Part shown: in pieces, positions 29,533 to 39,706 of the stretch
Layout: the number at the start of each line of letters is the position of its first letter
Numbering within the stretch: position 1 is the first letter of the stretch
Assembly (NCBI GenBank): GCA_963734395.1
Contig: CAVTGY010000005.1
Span: 41,430-105,429, forward strand
Origin: Bog-756 sp963734395
GTDB lineage: Bacteria; Actinomycetota; Acidimicrobiia; Acidimicrobiales; RAAP-2
Reading direction: 5' to 3'
Length of the DNA: 64,000 nt
The notes under the pieces: model-generated
Seen by the model: only the letters and a program-made list of their open reading frames with translations
The model's database searches: none
Told to the model about the DNA's origin: nothing
Program-made: the position numbers and the translations under genes

Positions 29533-30425
29533 CCTGCGCCGCGGCTCCGTATCTTCTGATCCGTACGGATCTCGCCGGCTGCCGAGGGCACCTGTGCGGT
29601 GAGGAGACCGCTCACCGACCAGGGCTGCAAGCCGTCGTCGCGGCCTTGGAAATACCGTTCCACCAGTTGGTCGCGGCTCGGATGATCGACTGGCTCCAGC
29701 CCGCAACTGCTGACCAACGACTCCACGTCGGATGGTGACCACAGGGAATGGACTGCCTCACCCACATCGCTGGTCACCGGCGCGAAGTAGGACCGGAATT
29801 CCACTCCCAGATCGTCGAGCAAGGGACGGGTGACGCCGTACTCGAGGACGACCCGGGAGCCGGGGGCGCAGGTTGCTATGTTCCGCAACGTGGTCTCGAC
29901 CGCGTCGTTGGTCAAGTACATGGTTACTCCCAACCACGAGAACAGGGTGGGCTGACTCCGATCGAATCCCGACGCATCGAGTCGGTCCGGCAATGACTGC
30001 GACTCGAAGTCGACGGCCACAAATACATGATGGTCTCCGATGGGTAGTCCTAGCTCGGCCACACGCTCCCGTTTCCATGCTTGCGAGGACGGGTGATCGA
30101 CTTCGAATACGGAGAGGGTCTCGTATCCTGGGGGACGTCGCCATGCGAACGAATCGAGTCCGGCCCCGAGGATTACGTACTGTCGGAACGACCCGGCTGC
30201 CAGCTGGTCTTCCGCGTAGCGGGATCGAACCACCATGCTCGCCCGGATCTGAGCATTGAGTTCGTCGGAGAGTCGGGCACTCCGCTCCGCCATGTCTCGC
30301 CAGCCGGGCCCGACCAGCTCCAGCGCCAACGAGTCACGGAGAACCCAGGGGGGTGGGTCCTCCAACAGGTGCCGCCCTCGCTGGACCGCGGTCATCATGG
30401 CCGTGCTGCTCGGGGACGCCTGCAT
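29529..30425 (-). CDS. Class I SAM-dependent methyltransferase, TIGR00027-like
   Basis: Intact, 298 residues. YVILGAGLDSFAWRRP is the SAM-binding motif I of the TIGR00027/leucine carboxyl methyltransferase group. VFEVDHPSSQAWKRERV (motif II Asp) and FSWLGVTMYLTNDAV follow. ATG 30425 overlaps the stop of the MFS gene (TGATG), so the two are probably made together. This group is expanded in actinobacteria and often lies near polyketide or lipid genes, but its substrates are mostly unknown. Its end overlaps the convergent GH31 gene by a few bases. Confidence 0.87.
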   Translation of the reverse strand: MQASPSSTAMMTAVQRGRHLLEDPPPWVLRDSLALELVGPGWRDMAERSARLSDELNAQIRASMVVRSRYAEDQLAAGSFRQYVILGAGLDSFAWRRPPGYETLSVFEVDHPSSQAWKRERVAELGLPIGDHHVFVAVDFESQSLPDRLDASGFDRSQPTLFSWLGVTMYLTNDAVETTLRNIATCAPGSRVVLEYGVTRPLLDDLGVEFRSYFAPVTSDVGEAVHSLWSPSDVESLVSSCGLEPVDHPSRDQLVERYFQGRDDGLQPWSVSGLLTAQVPSAAGEIRTDQKIRSRGAG

Positions 30426-31943
30426 CAAAGCTCCGGCTCGAGCATCGCGACGGTGGCCTGCTCCTCGGTCGTGAGTGTCCGACCGATGGTGCGGTCCCGG
30501 AAGATCACCGCGGCGAAGACGATGGCGATGGCCATGCACCCGGCGGCGACCAGATACGCGAGGTGGTAGCCCGACACCAGCGCCGCGTCCGAGGGAACAC
30601 CGGAGGCGGAGAGGCTGTGGGTCCGGGTCTCCGAGACGCTGGCGAGCAAGGCCACCCCGAGCGCCGCTCCCAGTTGGATCGACGTGTTGGCCAGCCCGGA
30701 GGCCAGCCCGATGTCGGCCGGGGCGGAATCGTTCATGGCCAGGGCCACCGAGGGGGAGAAGGCGAGGCCGGCACCGGCACCGACCAGCACCATCCCAGGA
30801 AGCACATCGACCAGATAGGACGCATGTACCGGGAGGAAGACGAAAATGACCAGGCCACCGAAAACCAGTAGCAGTCCCGGAATGATGGCGTTGCGAGCCC
30901 CGATCCGGTTCATCACCCGGGCGGTGAGAAACAGCGAGAACAGGGCGACAAGCAGGTTCATCGGCAGGAAGGCAAGGCCGGTGGCGACAGGGCTGTACCC
31001 GAGGACGTGCTGGAAGTAGAGGGCGCCGATGAAGAAGTTGCCGAACAGCCCGATCGGGAAGAGGAACCGCACCACCGTGGCCCCGGTGGTGTTGCGGGAC
31101 AGGAACATACGCAGCGGAACCATGGGGCTCTCGAGTGCGCGACTCCAGCCAGACGAACAGTCCCATGAGCACGAGCGCCAACCCCCCGCACCCGATGGTG
31201 CGGGCGGTGACCCAGCCGTAGGTGCTGGCCTCGACGATGGCATAGACGAGGAGCATGGCCGACGCGGTGACCAGCACCGCACCGAGCACGTCCACGCCGT
31301 TGCGGACCCCCCGCCCGGGCCGCTCGTGGATCAGGAACGAGCCCAAAACGAGCGTGGCGATACCAATGGGAACGTTGATGAAGAAGATCCAGTGCCAACT
31401 GAGTGCCTGGGTCAGTGCACCCCCCACCAGCAGGCCGATGGCACCACCGGCCGAGGCCACGAAGGCGTAGACGCCCATGGCCCGCGCCTTCTCCCTGGGT
31501 CCGGTGAAGATGGTGACCAATATGCCCAGGATGGTGGCGGCGACGACCGCCGCCCCCGCCCCCTGGACGAACCGGGCGGTGACCAACTCGACCTGGGTGT
31601 CGGCCAGGCCGCAGAAGACCGAGGCCGTCGTGAACAGACCCACCCCGGTCAGGAAGACCTTCTTGGGACCCACCAGGTCACCCACCCGGCCGGCCAGCAG
31701 CAGGAGGCCGCCGAAGGTGATGAGGTAGGCGTTGATCACCCAGGCCAGCGACGACGTGGAGAAGTGCAGGTCCTTCTGGATCGACGGCAGTGCCACGTTG
31801 ACCACGGTGGCATCGAGCACGATCATCAGTTGGCCAATGCACAGGACCACCAGGGCGATCCAGCGCCGGCGGTTGCTGTCGCCTGCTGCGGGGAGATACT
31901 CCTCCCCGGGGACGCGCGTCACCAGCTCTCCTCGTACGCTCAC
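30425..31943 (-). CDS. MFS transporter, DHA2 (14-TM) family (one frameshift)
   Basis: Proton-driven multidrug/small-molecule exporter in the membrane. VLDATVVNVALPSIQKDL is the DHA2 motif D1. LLLLAGRVGDLVGPKKVF is motif A. RFVQGAGAAVVAATILG follows, and GAIGLLVGGALTQALSWHWIFFINVPIG is motif C. The frame slips near 31140, then MVPLRMFLSRNTTG continues. About 505 residues. GTG 31943 is the likely start. The coupling to the methyltransferase suggests a self-protection or export unit for one compound (inference). Confidence 0.87.
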
Positions 31944-31998
31944 CCCTCCAACAAACGCCGGTCGGCCTGGTGCTATTCCCCAGGAACGTCGGTCAGCC

Positions 31999-32502
31999 CT
32001 ATCGGGAGCTCGTCGCCACCCGATCCAGATTCTCGAGGGTCTTGACAAGCATGTCCACGGGGACGATCGGCCAAATGCCTTGACCGCGGGCCTTGAACTT
32101 CTCTTGGATCCCACTCCAGTCGCAGTAGTGGAGGACGTCGGTTTCGCTGTCGGAGACGGGAACCAACTGGACCCCGTAGATGTGGCCGAACGGCTTCTCG
32201 CCGGCACGACCCGGAGCCCAGGCAAGCTCTCGATCCTGTTGGAACGTTGTCACCAGATTCTCGACCCGGTACTTGCCCATCGGCACGTCCCCGAGGGGCT
32301 CTCGGTCCATGTCGATCAGGAACGTGTCCCCAACGCCGGTGATGATGCAGGCATCGGGTGCGGCGACCAGCATGCCGGATCCGTCGACCGCGACATGTCC
32401 CTGAGGATCGGCGATCACCGCGAAGATGCGGGAGGCGGATGCCGGAATGCGACGAGTGAGTTCAACCCGTTCCAATTCCACCGTCTGTTCATCTGAGGTC
32501 AT
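31999..32502 (-). CDS. SRPBCC (START/Bet v1-like) protein
   Basis: Intact, 167 residues, ATG 32502. VELTRRIPASASRIFAVIADPQGHVAVDGSG is the typical start of polyketide-cyclase/START-like proteins: strand, helix-grip region, then D-P-x-x-H. A hydrophobic ligand pocket is expected. It is upstream of, and co-oriented with, the MFS and methyltransferase genes. Function is not assignable beyond lipid or small-hydrophobe binding. Confidence 0.78.
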   Translation of the reverse strand: MTSDEQTVELERVELTRRIPASASRIFAVIADPQGHVAVDGSGMLVAAPDACIITGVGDTFLIDMDREPLGDVPMGKYRVENLVTTFQQDRELAWAPGRAGEKPFGHIYGVQLVPVSDSETDVLHYCDWSGIQEKFKARGQGIWPIVPVDMLVKTLENLDRVATSSR

Positions 32503-32578
32503 GGGCACTGTATAGCAACAGTCCGCGCTCAATGCGCCGGCTGAGCGCTTGGGACACGGAGCCAGGTGGCGAGACGAC

Positions 32579-33526
32579 CTAATCCTTGAGACAGTGGCGA
32601 AGAAAATCGAAAAGACGCGGGAAGAAATGCCCGGCGACCGACGGTAGGGCGATGCAACCGTGGGGTGTGTCCGGGTATACCAGCACCTCGGTCTCATTGC
32701 CGGCCGCCTCCCACCGTGCCGACATGAACAGGGAGTCGTCAAGAAGATGGTCGCTGCTCCCCACCGAGAACAGCGCAGTCGGCATCCCGCGGAGATCTGC
32801 GTAGAGCGGCGAGACGTCGGGATTGCGGCGCTGCTCCTCGGACATGCCCGGGAGATAGAGGTCGAGCGGGAATCCGGTGCCGTCGAGTATGTCGGATCCT
32901 GGTGCGATCCCCACCCCTCGCTGGCTGGGCGTTCGAGAAAGGTCATACGCCCCGAACACCAGGTTCGCGCCCAAAAAACGTGCGGCTGCACTGTGCTTGT
33001 CCCTCATCCGGAGCAGTGTCACGGCAGCGAGATGCGCGCCCGCAGATTCACCCCCGATGAGAAGCCGATCGGAACCGAACTCCTCGGCGGCGTGCTCGAG
33101 CAACCAGCAGCCCGCAGCTTCGCAGTCGTCCGGGCCTGCAGGATAGGGGTGCTCCGGTGCAAGCCGGTAGTCGACACTCACGACGGCGACGTTGCATTTG
33201 TCAGCGACGATTTCGTTCAGCAGATCCATCATTTCGGGCGAGCCGGCCATCCACCCACCACCGTGGATGTGCAGGAGGACCCCCTCCGGCTGTTCGTGCC
33301 CGAACACCCGAAGCCGCAACGGCCCGGCGGGTCCTTCGATGGTGAGATCCCTTGCCCGGTCGGACGGCGGACCGCCGAGAGTCAGACGGCGGTGGGTAGC
33401 GACCCGCTCGTCGAGAGGCATCGTCGCCGAGCCGGCATCGTGCCAAGGAACCGAGGCGATGAACGTTGCGGCCTCTTCGCGCAATTTCGGTCGGAGCGCC
33501 TCGAGTTCGTCGTCCCAAAGTGCCAC
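32579..33526 (-). CDS. Alpha/beta hydrolase, hormone-sensitive-lipase-like esterase
   Basis: Intact, 315 residues. LLHIHGGGWMAGS is the HGGG oxyanion motif. VDYRLAPEHPYPAGPDDC follows, LLIGGESAGAHLA is the GxSxG nucleophile elbow, SSDHLLDDS holds the catalytic Asp and TPHGCIAL the His. This is the complete HSL-family (class IV) esterase set. It probably hydrolyses short-chain esters in the cytoplasm and has no signal peptide. Divergent from the glutaminase gene. Confidence 0.9.
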   Translation of the reverse strand: MALWDDELEALRPKLREEAATFIASVPWHDAGSATMPLDERVATHRRLTLGGPPSDRARDLTIEGPAGPLRLRVFGHEQPEGVLLHIHGGGWMAGSPEMMDLLNEIVADKCNVAVVSVDYRLAPEHPYPAGPDDCEAAGCWLLEHAAEEFGSDRLLIGGESAGAHLAAVTLLRMRDKHSAAARFLGANLVFGAYDLSRTPSQRGVGIAPGSDILDGTGFPLDLYLPGMSEEQRRNPDVSPLYADLRGMPTALFSVGSSDHLLDDSLFMSARWEAAGNETEVLVYPDTPHGCIALPSVAGHFFPRLFDFLRHCLKD

Positions 33527-33632
33527 GGCAGCGAGCCTACAACAGGAAGATCTCTACCAACTCAGCGCGAACCGCTGAGTCGAACCGGCCTGATCTAATG
33601 TCGGACCCGGCCACGCGAGGAGGACCGGCGCC

Positions 33633-34634
33633 GTGCACATTCCGTTGCCATTCGAGGAGTTGGGCGCTGAATCGGTGGTATCCACCGGCGAGCTCCCGAG
33701 CCAAGAAGTGGTCGAGTCGCTCCTGGCGGAGGTGTTCGACCTCTACCGCTCGGTGGACGAAGGAGCCGTTGCCGATTACATCCCGATGTTGGCCGACGTC
33801 GATCCGTCATTATTCGGGGTTAGCATCTTCGGCGTAGGTGGTAGGGGCACTTCCATCGGCGACTCGTCCCATCTCTTCTCGTTGCAAAGCATTTCCAAGG
33901 CGTTCGTTTTCGCATTGGCGTGCGACGCCGTCGGCCACGAGGAGGCACGAGAGAAACTCGGTGTCAATGCAACCGGACTTGCGTTCAACTCGGTGATGGC
34001 CATCGAGATGAACAAGGAGCGCACCATGAACCCGCTCGTCAATGCCGGGGCTCTCGCTACCACCAGCCTGGTGCCGGGAGCCACCAAAGAGGACAAGTGG
34101 GAGTTCATACGGGAGGGTCTGTCGAGGTTCGCAGGCCGTACGCTCGCACTCGATCCCGAACTGTACGCGTCCGAGTCCGCCACCAATCTGCGAAACCAGG
34201 GCATCGCCCATCTGTTGGAGAGCTACGGCCGGCTGTACTTCGATCCCGACGACACCACCGACGTCTATACCCGCCAGTGCTCATTGCTGGTCAGCGCATC
34301 CGATCTGGCGGTGATGGGTGCAACGTTGGCCGACGGGGGCATCAACCCTCTGACCGGTCAACGGGTCATCGAGGCGTCCAACTGCAAACACGTCCTCGCC
34401 GCCATGGCGACGGCCGGCCTGTACGAACACTCCGGTGACTGGCTCTACCAGGTCGGGCTGCCCGGCAAGAGCGGGGTCGGGGGAGGGATCGTGACCATTT
34501 CTCCCGGCAAAGGGGGCTTGGGGACCTTCTCCCCCCTGCTCGACGATGCCGGCAACAGCGTCCGCGGTCAGCTGGTGACTCGCTATGTGTCGGAGAAGCT
34601 GGGGCTGAACATCTTCGCCTCCAAACCCCGCTGA
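33633..34634 (+). CDS. glsA: Glutaminase
   Basis: Intact, 333 residues, GTG start. Hydrolyses L-glutamine to glutamate and ammonia. FSLQSISKAFVFALA carries the serine-lysine catalytic pair (S-I-S-K) of the beta-lactamase-like glutaminase fold. MNPLVNAGALATTSL has the conserved Asn. RQCSLLVSASDLAVMGATLADGG and LPGKSGVGGGIVTISPGKGGLGTFSP are strongly conserved family blocks. Length is slightly above the usual ~308 because of an N-terminal extension. No STAS domain is present. Confidence 0.93.
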   Translation: MHIPLPFEELGAESVVSTGELPSQEVVESLLAEVFDLYRSVDEGAVADYIPMLADVDPSLFGVSIFGVGGRGTSIGDSSHLFSLQSISKAFVFALACDAVGHEEAREKLGVNATGLAFNSVMAIEMNKERTMNPLVNAGALATTSLVPGATKEDKWEFIREGLSRFAGRTLALDPELYASESATNLRNQGIAHLLESYGRLYFDPDDTTDVYTRQCSLLVSASDLAVMGATLADGGINPLTGQRVIEASNCKHVLAAMATAGLYEHSGDWLYQVGLPGKSGVGGGIVTISPGKGGLGTFSPLLDDAGNSVRGQLVTRYVSEKLGLNIFASKPR

Positions 34635-34639
34635 CCCTG

Positions 34640-37374
34640 TCATTTCACGGTCAGCTCCGCGAGCTTCGGTGTCAGCCCGTTGGCTGAGGCAATGATCTGA
34701 ACGGAGATGTATCGAGCCTGGGTCGGTGCGAATTTGAGCACGTCGGTGATTCCGGTCGCACCTCCATCAACTTGCGCAACCACGTGCCAGTCGTGGCCGT
34801 CGAGGGATGTCGAAACGACATAGTGGGTTGGCCGCAGGGTGACGGGCGGACCGACCGGCGGGGTCTGGTCGGGAACCGAAGGCTCCGGCCACTGCTGGCC
34901 CCACTGAAGGGTCACCGTCGCAACCGACCGGGGACCACCGGTCACCGGCGCGATCAGGGTCGCCGGGAGTGACGTGGGCTGCCAGCCCGTTGCCGGGCTC
35001 CCGTCGACCGCGGCAAGGGCGGGAGAACCCGGTTCCGATGTGGTGGCGGTGGCATTCCCGCACCGCACATCATCGGTGGTCGCGGCCAGATCGGGGCGCC
35101 GAGTGGGAATGGTGAGGGTTTGGCCAGTGGCGACTTGATGCGAGCCTGAAGGAGTGACCACTGGCAGTGCCCCACCGCCGGTCACGGTGACTGACGTCGT
35201 CTTCTGGCCGATCGAGACGGTGAATCGTCGACCGTGCCACGACAGTCCGTGAAGGACGACTCCCCCCAACTGGTCGGTGAGACTGGGGGACAGCTGCACG
35301 GCGTCGGCCCCCAAGCGCAAGCCCGAATACCCGTAGAGGAACTCTTGGAGGAAGCCGCCGATGCCGGTCATGAAGGTGAAGGCACCTCCGGTGTTGGTCT
35401 CTGAGAACTGGTCGAACACGTCACGGATAAAGGGCTGCACGCTGCGTTGGGTGTACACAAAACTTGCGCACCCTGGAGCGTCTGACGCGGAGGTGTCAAT
35501 GGAGTTGACCGCATCACTCATCGACGGTCCGTCGGGGTCGGTCCGCGCCGCGTAATAGTTGACGTCGTTCTCGGCAACGCCGGCGGGCAGGCTGTAGTCC
35601 CAGGGAAATTCGAGCATGGTGACGTCGGCCTGCTTGATCAGCTCCCCTTGATATCCCGAGAACTCGGGAATGATCCCGGCGTTGGGATCCACTGGTACCA
35701 CGATCCTCGAGGCTATGGAATCCCAGCTCGAAGGAGCGGCAACGCCCAGCACCCGTGCGGCGTCGGTGGCGTCAACCAATACCGACTTTGCGGCCACGTT
35801 CGTATACGCCTCGTCGTTGACGTCCGGGTGCTCCTCGTCGGGACCGGTCACCCCGTCGATGTGATAGTTACCATCCGTACCGAGACTGACCCTGGAGGCC
35901 CAAAACGCGGCGGCCTGCGACAACACCGGCCAGCCATACTGCGCCAACCAGCTCTTCTGGCCGGTGGCAAGGTAGTACTGCCACTGGGCGAGGGCGACAT
36001 CCGACGTGATGTGCTGTTCGTAGAGCCCTTCCGTGAACAGCGACGCTGGTGGCGGGATCTGCTCTGTTCCCGAGATTGCGCTCTCCCATGGATATCGGGC
36101 GCCGCGGTACCCAGTGGCAGTGGCGTGTTCTTCGGCCGTGTCCAGCCGTTGGAAGCGATAGGTGTCCATCCCTGCCGCCAGGTCGGGATGCTGCGCGAGC
36201 AACGCCGGGTACATCCAGGTATCAGCGTCCCAAAAGATGTGGCCGTTGTACCCGTTCGAGGAGAGCCCCGAAGGCGAAATACTCCAGTCGACCCCGTCGC
36301 GGATGCTTGACCACAGGTAGAACTCGCTGGCGTTGACGTCTGAGGCCAGCCCGGGATCACCGAGTACATCGATCCGGCCGGCCCAGATGGCCGCCCACGC
36401 GGCGTTGTTCGCCGCCATCAGCGCGTCGAAGCCCATCGCCGCGGCACGTTTCGCCTGATCCTGAGCAGCTGGCGTTGGAGTACCGGTGTCCTGGGAGGAT
36501 TCCACGCCCACGAACTTGGAGAGCAGGTAGGTGTGGCCAGCAGACACCGGAAAAGTCAGCTGCTGACCGACGCTCTGATCGGTGTCCTGATCGACTGGGG
36601 TGGCGGTTGCGTTGACATTGCCGCCTTCTTCGATCTGACTTGCCAACGCCACGCCGATGCCGGTGCCCATGGCCTGAATGTCGACCCAATCAGAGTCGGT
36701 CGAAGACGACCAGCCCTTTCCCTCCTGGGTGCTCAGGTTGGCCGGTGATCCGTCGATGGCGTCGGTGACGGTGCCACACCGGACCATCGGGCGTCAGCTC
36801 GAGGCGAACCACGCCCACATGGGAGCGGGCTCTATCGGTCAACACCTGGTAGGTCAGTTCGGTCACGTGACCGTCCGGCGCCGTCCAGAGTGCGTTGGTT
36901 GTTATCACACCGGTCCTCAGGTCGATCGACTGGTGCCAGTGCTTGGTCGTTCCCGTTGCCAGCGAGAATGGTTGACCACCGTCCGAGAAGGTGAGGGCGA
37001 CCAGGTCGGCAAGTTGGCCCTCTGCTGCACTCCGCCCGGCGGCTCGGCGTAGAAACCGGCGAGCTCCGCCTGGGCCGGCACCGCCCCCCGGCATAGCCCT
37101 GGCCGGTCGGGGGCACCCGAATCCCCAGTTCGCCGTTGCCCGTAAATGTCGGTGCATAGGTATCACCGGGGTTGGTGGCGGTCAGCAGATAGGAGCCGCT
37201 TCCACCGGTTGGGTCCGCAAACGTCGGGTCGATGGTCGTCGCCGATGCGGGCGTCACGGTGAGGGCAGTGGTGCCGACGATGAATCCGACCACATGGTGG
37301 TGATCAGCGTACGGAGCGTGGATCGCATTTGCCGGCCCACTCCTCGCTGCGGACATCACGCTCACCTCGCTCAT
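34640..37374 (-). CDS. Secreted GH65 glycosidase (acid trehalase-like) with C-terminal discoidin domain (frameshifted)
   Basis: ATG 37374 follows GGAGGG. A signal region (VVGFIVGTTALTVTPASA) is followed by the GH65 N-terminal sandwich (FTGNGELGIRVPPTG). The (alpha/alpha)6 barrel begins at HIFWDADTWMYPALL. DGVTGPDEEHPDVNDEAYTN holds the catalytic Glu (GPDEE). Residues ~750-910 form an F5/8-type (discoidin) module (VRCGNATATTSEPGSPALAAVDGSPATGW, read in pieces). Breaks lie near 37080, 36950 and 36790. The order resembles fungal and actinobacterial acid trehalases; other alpha-1,x-glucosidases remain possible. Confidence 0.82.
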
Positions 37375-37598
37375 CGCAGTTCCCTCCGGCATAGTGGGGT
37401 TCGTCGACTCATTCTGCACCCCGGGGTGTGCCGATGAGTGTTGTCCTGCCATGCCGGGTGACCGTCGACGAGCTGTGCCGATTTCGGCTGTCAGGTCCAA
37501 GTTGGGTTACGGTCAACAGCGCTGCATCGTTGCTGTTCGATCGAACCGCCGTCTGGACTGTCCCGGCATTCCAGGCGCCCAATCGCCTTGGAATCCAC

Positions 37599-38516
37599 AT
37601 GAAATTCTCGGTCACCTACCCATTGGTCACTCATCCGGCCAGTCCCGAGCTGATGAGCAGGGAGGCCATCACCCGGTTCGTCCAGACTGCCGAAGCCGCT
37701 GGATTCGATGGCGTCGGCTTCACCGACCATCCCGCGCCGACGGACAAGTGGCTCAACGCCGGGGGCCACGATGCCTTGGACCCATTCGTGACGCTCACTT
37801 ACTGTGCCGCGGTGACCGAGCGGATCCGGCTGATCCCCAATATCGTGGTGCTCCCCTACCGACATCCCCTCATCGTCGCCAAGATGGTGGCGACGATGGA
37901 CATGCTCTCGGATCACCGCTTCACCCTGGCGGTGGCGACCGGCTACCTACGCGGCGAGTACCGGGCCCTTGGAATCGACTTCGAACAACGCAACGCTTTG
38001 TTCGACCAGGCCATCGACGTTCTCCGTGGCATGTGGACGCAGGACAACTTCTCGTTCGAGGGCATCGGCATCGACGCCAAGGGCCTGACCGCGAATCCGA
38101 AACCACACGTCTCGCCGCCGATCTGGATCGGGGGCAACAGCCGACAGGCTCGACGCCGAGTAGCCCGCTACGGGGACGGGTGGACGCCTTTTCCTGCACC
38201 GAAGTCCTTGTCGGCGACCGCCAAGACGCCACCGCTCGAAACGGTCGACGATCTTGCCGTCATGCTCGACCAGCTCTGGCAGTTCGTCGACGAGGAGGGA
38301 CGCAACCGCTCGGACATCGATGTTGCGTTCTCCACGCCGGCAGGTGGTCGGCTGGACGATCGATTCGACGCCGATGCGCACCGAGAAGGCCTGGAGCAGT
38401 TGGCCACGCTGGGTGTCACCTGGGTCGGCGTCTCGGTTCCCGGCGCATCCCTGGCACAGTCCCTCGAGGGATTGGAACGCTACGGCACATCGGTGATTGC
38501 GTCCTACCGATCCTGA
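37599..38516 (+). CDS. LLM-class F420-dependent oxidoreductase
   Basis: Intact, 305 residues from ATG 37599 (MKFSVTYPLV). Luciferase-like TIM barrel: TAEAAGFDGVGFTDHP, TLTYCAAVTERIRLIPNIVVLPYRHPLIVAKMVATMDMLSDHRFTLAVATG (in pieces) with the non-prolyl cis-peptide region, and HVSPPIWIGGNSRQARRRVARYGDGWTPF, the typical end. Uses cofactor F420 or FMN to oxidise or reduce an unknown substrate. F420-dependent members are abundant in actinobacteria, supporting the taxonomic guess. Confidence 0.87.
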   Translation: MKFSVTYPLVTHPASPELMSREAITRFVQTAEAAGFDGVGFTDHPAPTDKWLNAGGHDALDPFVTLTYCAAVTERIRLIPNIVVLPYRHPLIVAKMVATMDMLSDHRFTLAVATGYLRGEYRALGIDFEQRNALFDQAIDVLRGMWTQDNFSFEGIGIDAKGLTANPKPHVSPPIWIGGNSRQARRRVARYGDGWTPFPAPKSLSATAKTPPLETVDDLAVMLDQLWQFVDEEGRNRSDIDVAFSTPAGGRLDDRFDADAHREGLEQLATLGVTWVGVSVPGASLAQSLEGLERYGTSVIASYRS

Positions 38517-38553
38517 CGGCGCAACGCCAGCACGGTCCGGTTCTTCCAGGAAC

Positions 38554-38958
38554 TCAGCTGTCGTCGTCGCCCCAACCGAGCTCGTCGGCCAACAACAGCA
38601 GCACCTTGTTGGGCAGGCGTTCGCCTCGCTCGAGCAGTTTGAGGCAGCCCTGGACGTAGGTCTTGCGCGCATCCTCGATCCCCCGGGCTTGGACACCTCC
38701 GGCGGGAGCGCGAATGCCGATGATGTCGGCCAGCCCGGTCGGTTCTTGACGCTCGTCCGACTCGCCGAGCAGCGATTCGAGGACCCGCACCATGTATCTC
38801 CTGGGGGGAGAGCCCTGCTCCCACCGCGCCACCGACTGTTGGGTCACGCCCAGTTGGTCGGCCAGTTCCCTCTGGGTCATTCCGTTGACCAGGCGGTAGG
38901 CGTGAATCCGCTCGCCGAGCACGTCGCGAGTCTCTAATGAGTACTCGTTTGTATCCAT
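38554..38958 (-). CDS. XRE-family HTH regulator
   Basis: Intact, 134 residues from ATG 38958. Residues 17-65 form the Cro/C1-type helix-turn-helix (RLVNGMTQRELADQLGVTQQSVARWEQ). A C-terminal region ends with LPNKVLLLLADELGWGDDDS, a leucine-rich helix perhaps for dimerisation. A 22-bp palindrome stands 70 bases upstream, in the divergent gap before the yjbR-like gene, and is the probable operator for autoregulation. Confidence 0.8.
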   Translation of the reverse strand: MDTNEYSLETRDVLGERIHAYRLVNGMTQRELADQLGVTQQSVARWEQGSPPRRYMVRVLESLLGESDERQEPTGLADIIGIRAPAGGVQARGIEDARKTYVQGCLKLLERGERLPNKVLLLLADELGWGDDDS

Positions 38959-39027
38959 TAGTTGTAGAGGGTAGCCGTCCCTGGTGAAGATGACAAGGGG
39001 CGAGCGTCGGCTGGCGAATCGGCGTGT

Positions 39028-39049
39028 TGAACTACATGGATGTAGTTCA
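39028..39049. promoter_or_regulatory. Perfect 22-bp palindrome, operator candidate
   Basis: Arms TGAACTACAT and ATGTAGTTCA around a central GG are exactly complementary, and GTG/CAC outside extend the dyad with one bulged base (39024-39052). It lies in the 150-bp gap between the leftward XRE regulator (38958) and the rightward MmcQ/YjbR gene (39109), where a repressor could control both. Confidence 0.6.
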
Positions 39050-39108
39050 CACCTAGGCGGATACGTGTTCGGTGAGGAGTCCGGGCGGACCGGTGCCAGA
39101 CTTGGGAG

Positions 39109-39549
39109 GTGTCGGGTGGGAACCGTAAGGCCCGGATCGGGGACGTCCACGACCTGGCCATGCAGATGCCCCACGTCACCGTGGTCAATGGATCCAGTGG
39201 CAACCCCGTTTACCAGGTGGGCAACAAATCTTTCGTCTTCTTTCGAACCCCTCGACCCGACGCCACCGATCCCGAAACCGGTGAGCGCTACCCCGATGTG
39301 ATCGTGTTGTGGGTCCCCAACGAGATTGACAAGCAGGCCCTGGTTCAGGATCGACAGTCGCCGTTCTTCACCACGCCCCACTTCGACGGGCACTCCTCCG
39401 TTCTGGTTCGGGCCAGTCGGCTCAACGAGCTGACCAGACAGGAGCTCAAGGAGGTCATCGAGGATGCGTGGCTGTCCCGCGCCTCGGCGGCCAGAGCCAA
39501 AACGTGGCTCGAGGCCCACCCTGATGGCGACGGCTCGTCGAGCGCCTGA
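39109..39549 (+). CDS. MmcQ/YjbR-family protein
   Basis: Intact, 146 residues. GDVHDLAMQMPHVTVVNGSSGNPVYQVGNKSFVFFRTPRPD has the family's start: acidic helix, then a beta-hairpin with F-V-F-F. DVIVLWVPNEIDKQALVQDRQSPFFTTPHFDGHSSVLVRAS is the second half, with the F-F-T-x-x-H-x-x-G-H pattern. A double-wing DNA-binding-like fold is known for the family; its function is not. Probably under the same palindrome as the XRE gene. Confidence 0.82.
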   Translation: MSGGNRKARIGDVHDLAMQMPHVTVVNGSSGNPVYQVGNKSFVFFRTPRPDATDPETGERYPDVIVLWVPNEIDKQALVQDRQSPFFTTPHFDGHSSVLVRASRLNELTRQELKEVIEDAWLSRASAARAKTWLEAHPDGDGSSSA

Positions 39550-39706
39550 CTACGACCTCCCGCGTCGGACCGTTCCACCTGTGTCTCCGGTTGACGGATG
39601 GCGCAACAGATCTCGTCGGGTCGAATCGGCCGGTGGGGGGCTTCCCCACCCCCATTCACCCGCTAGCCGCATTCCCTCGGGTAGACGGTTGTCCTACCCT
39701 GGACCC

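Noticed and set aside
29529..32225. A fused MFS-methyltransferase protein
   Set aside because: The MFS frame resumes after a slip near 31140 and ends with its own TGA at 30425, overlapping the methyltransferase ATG.
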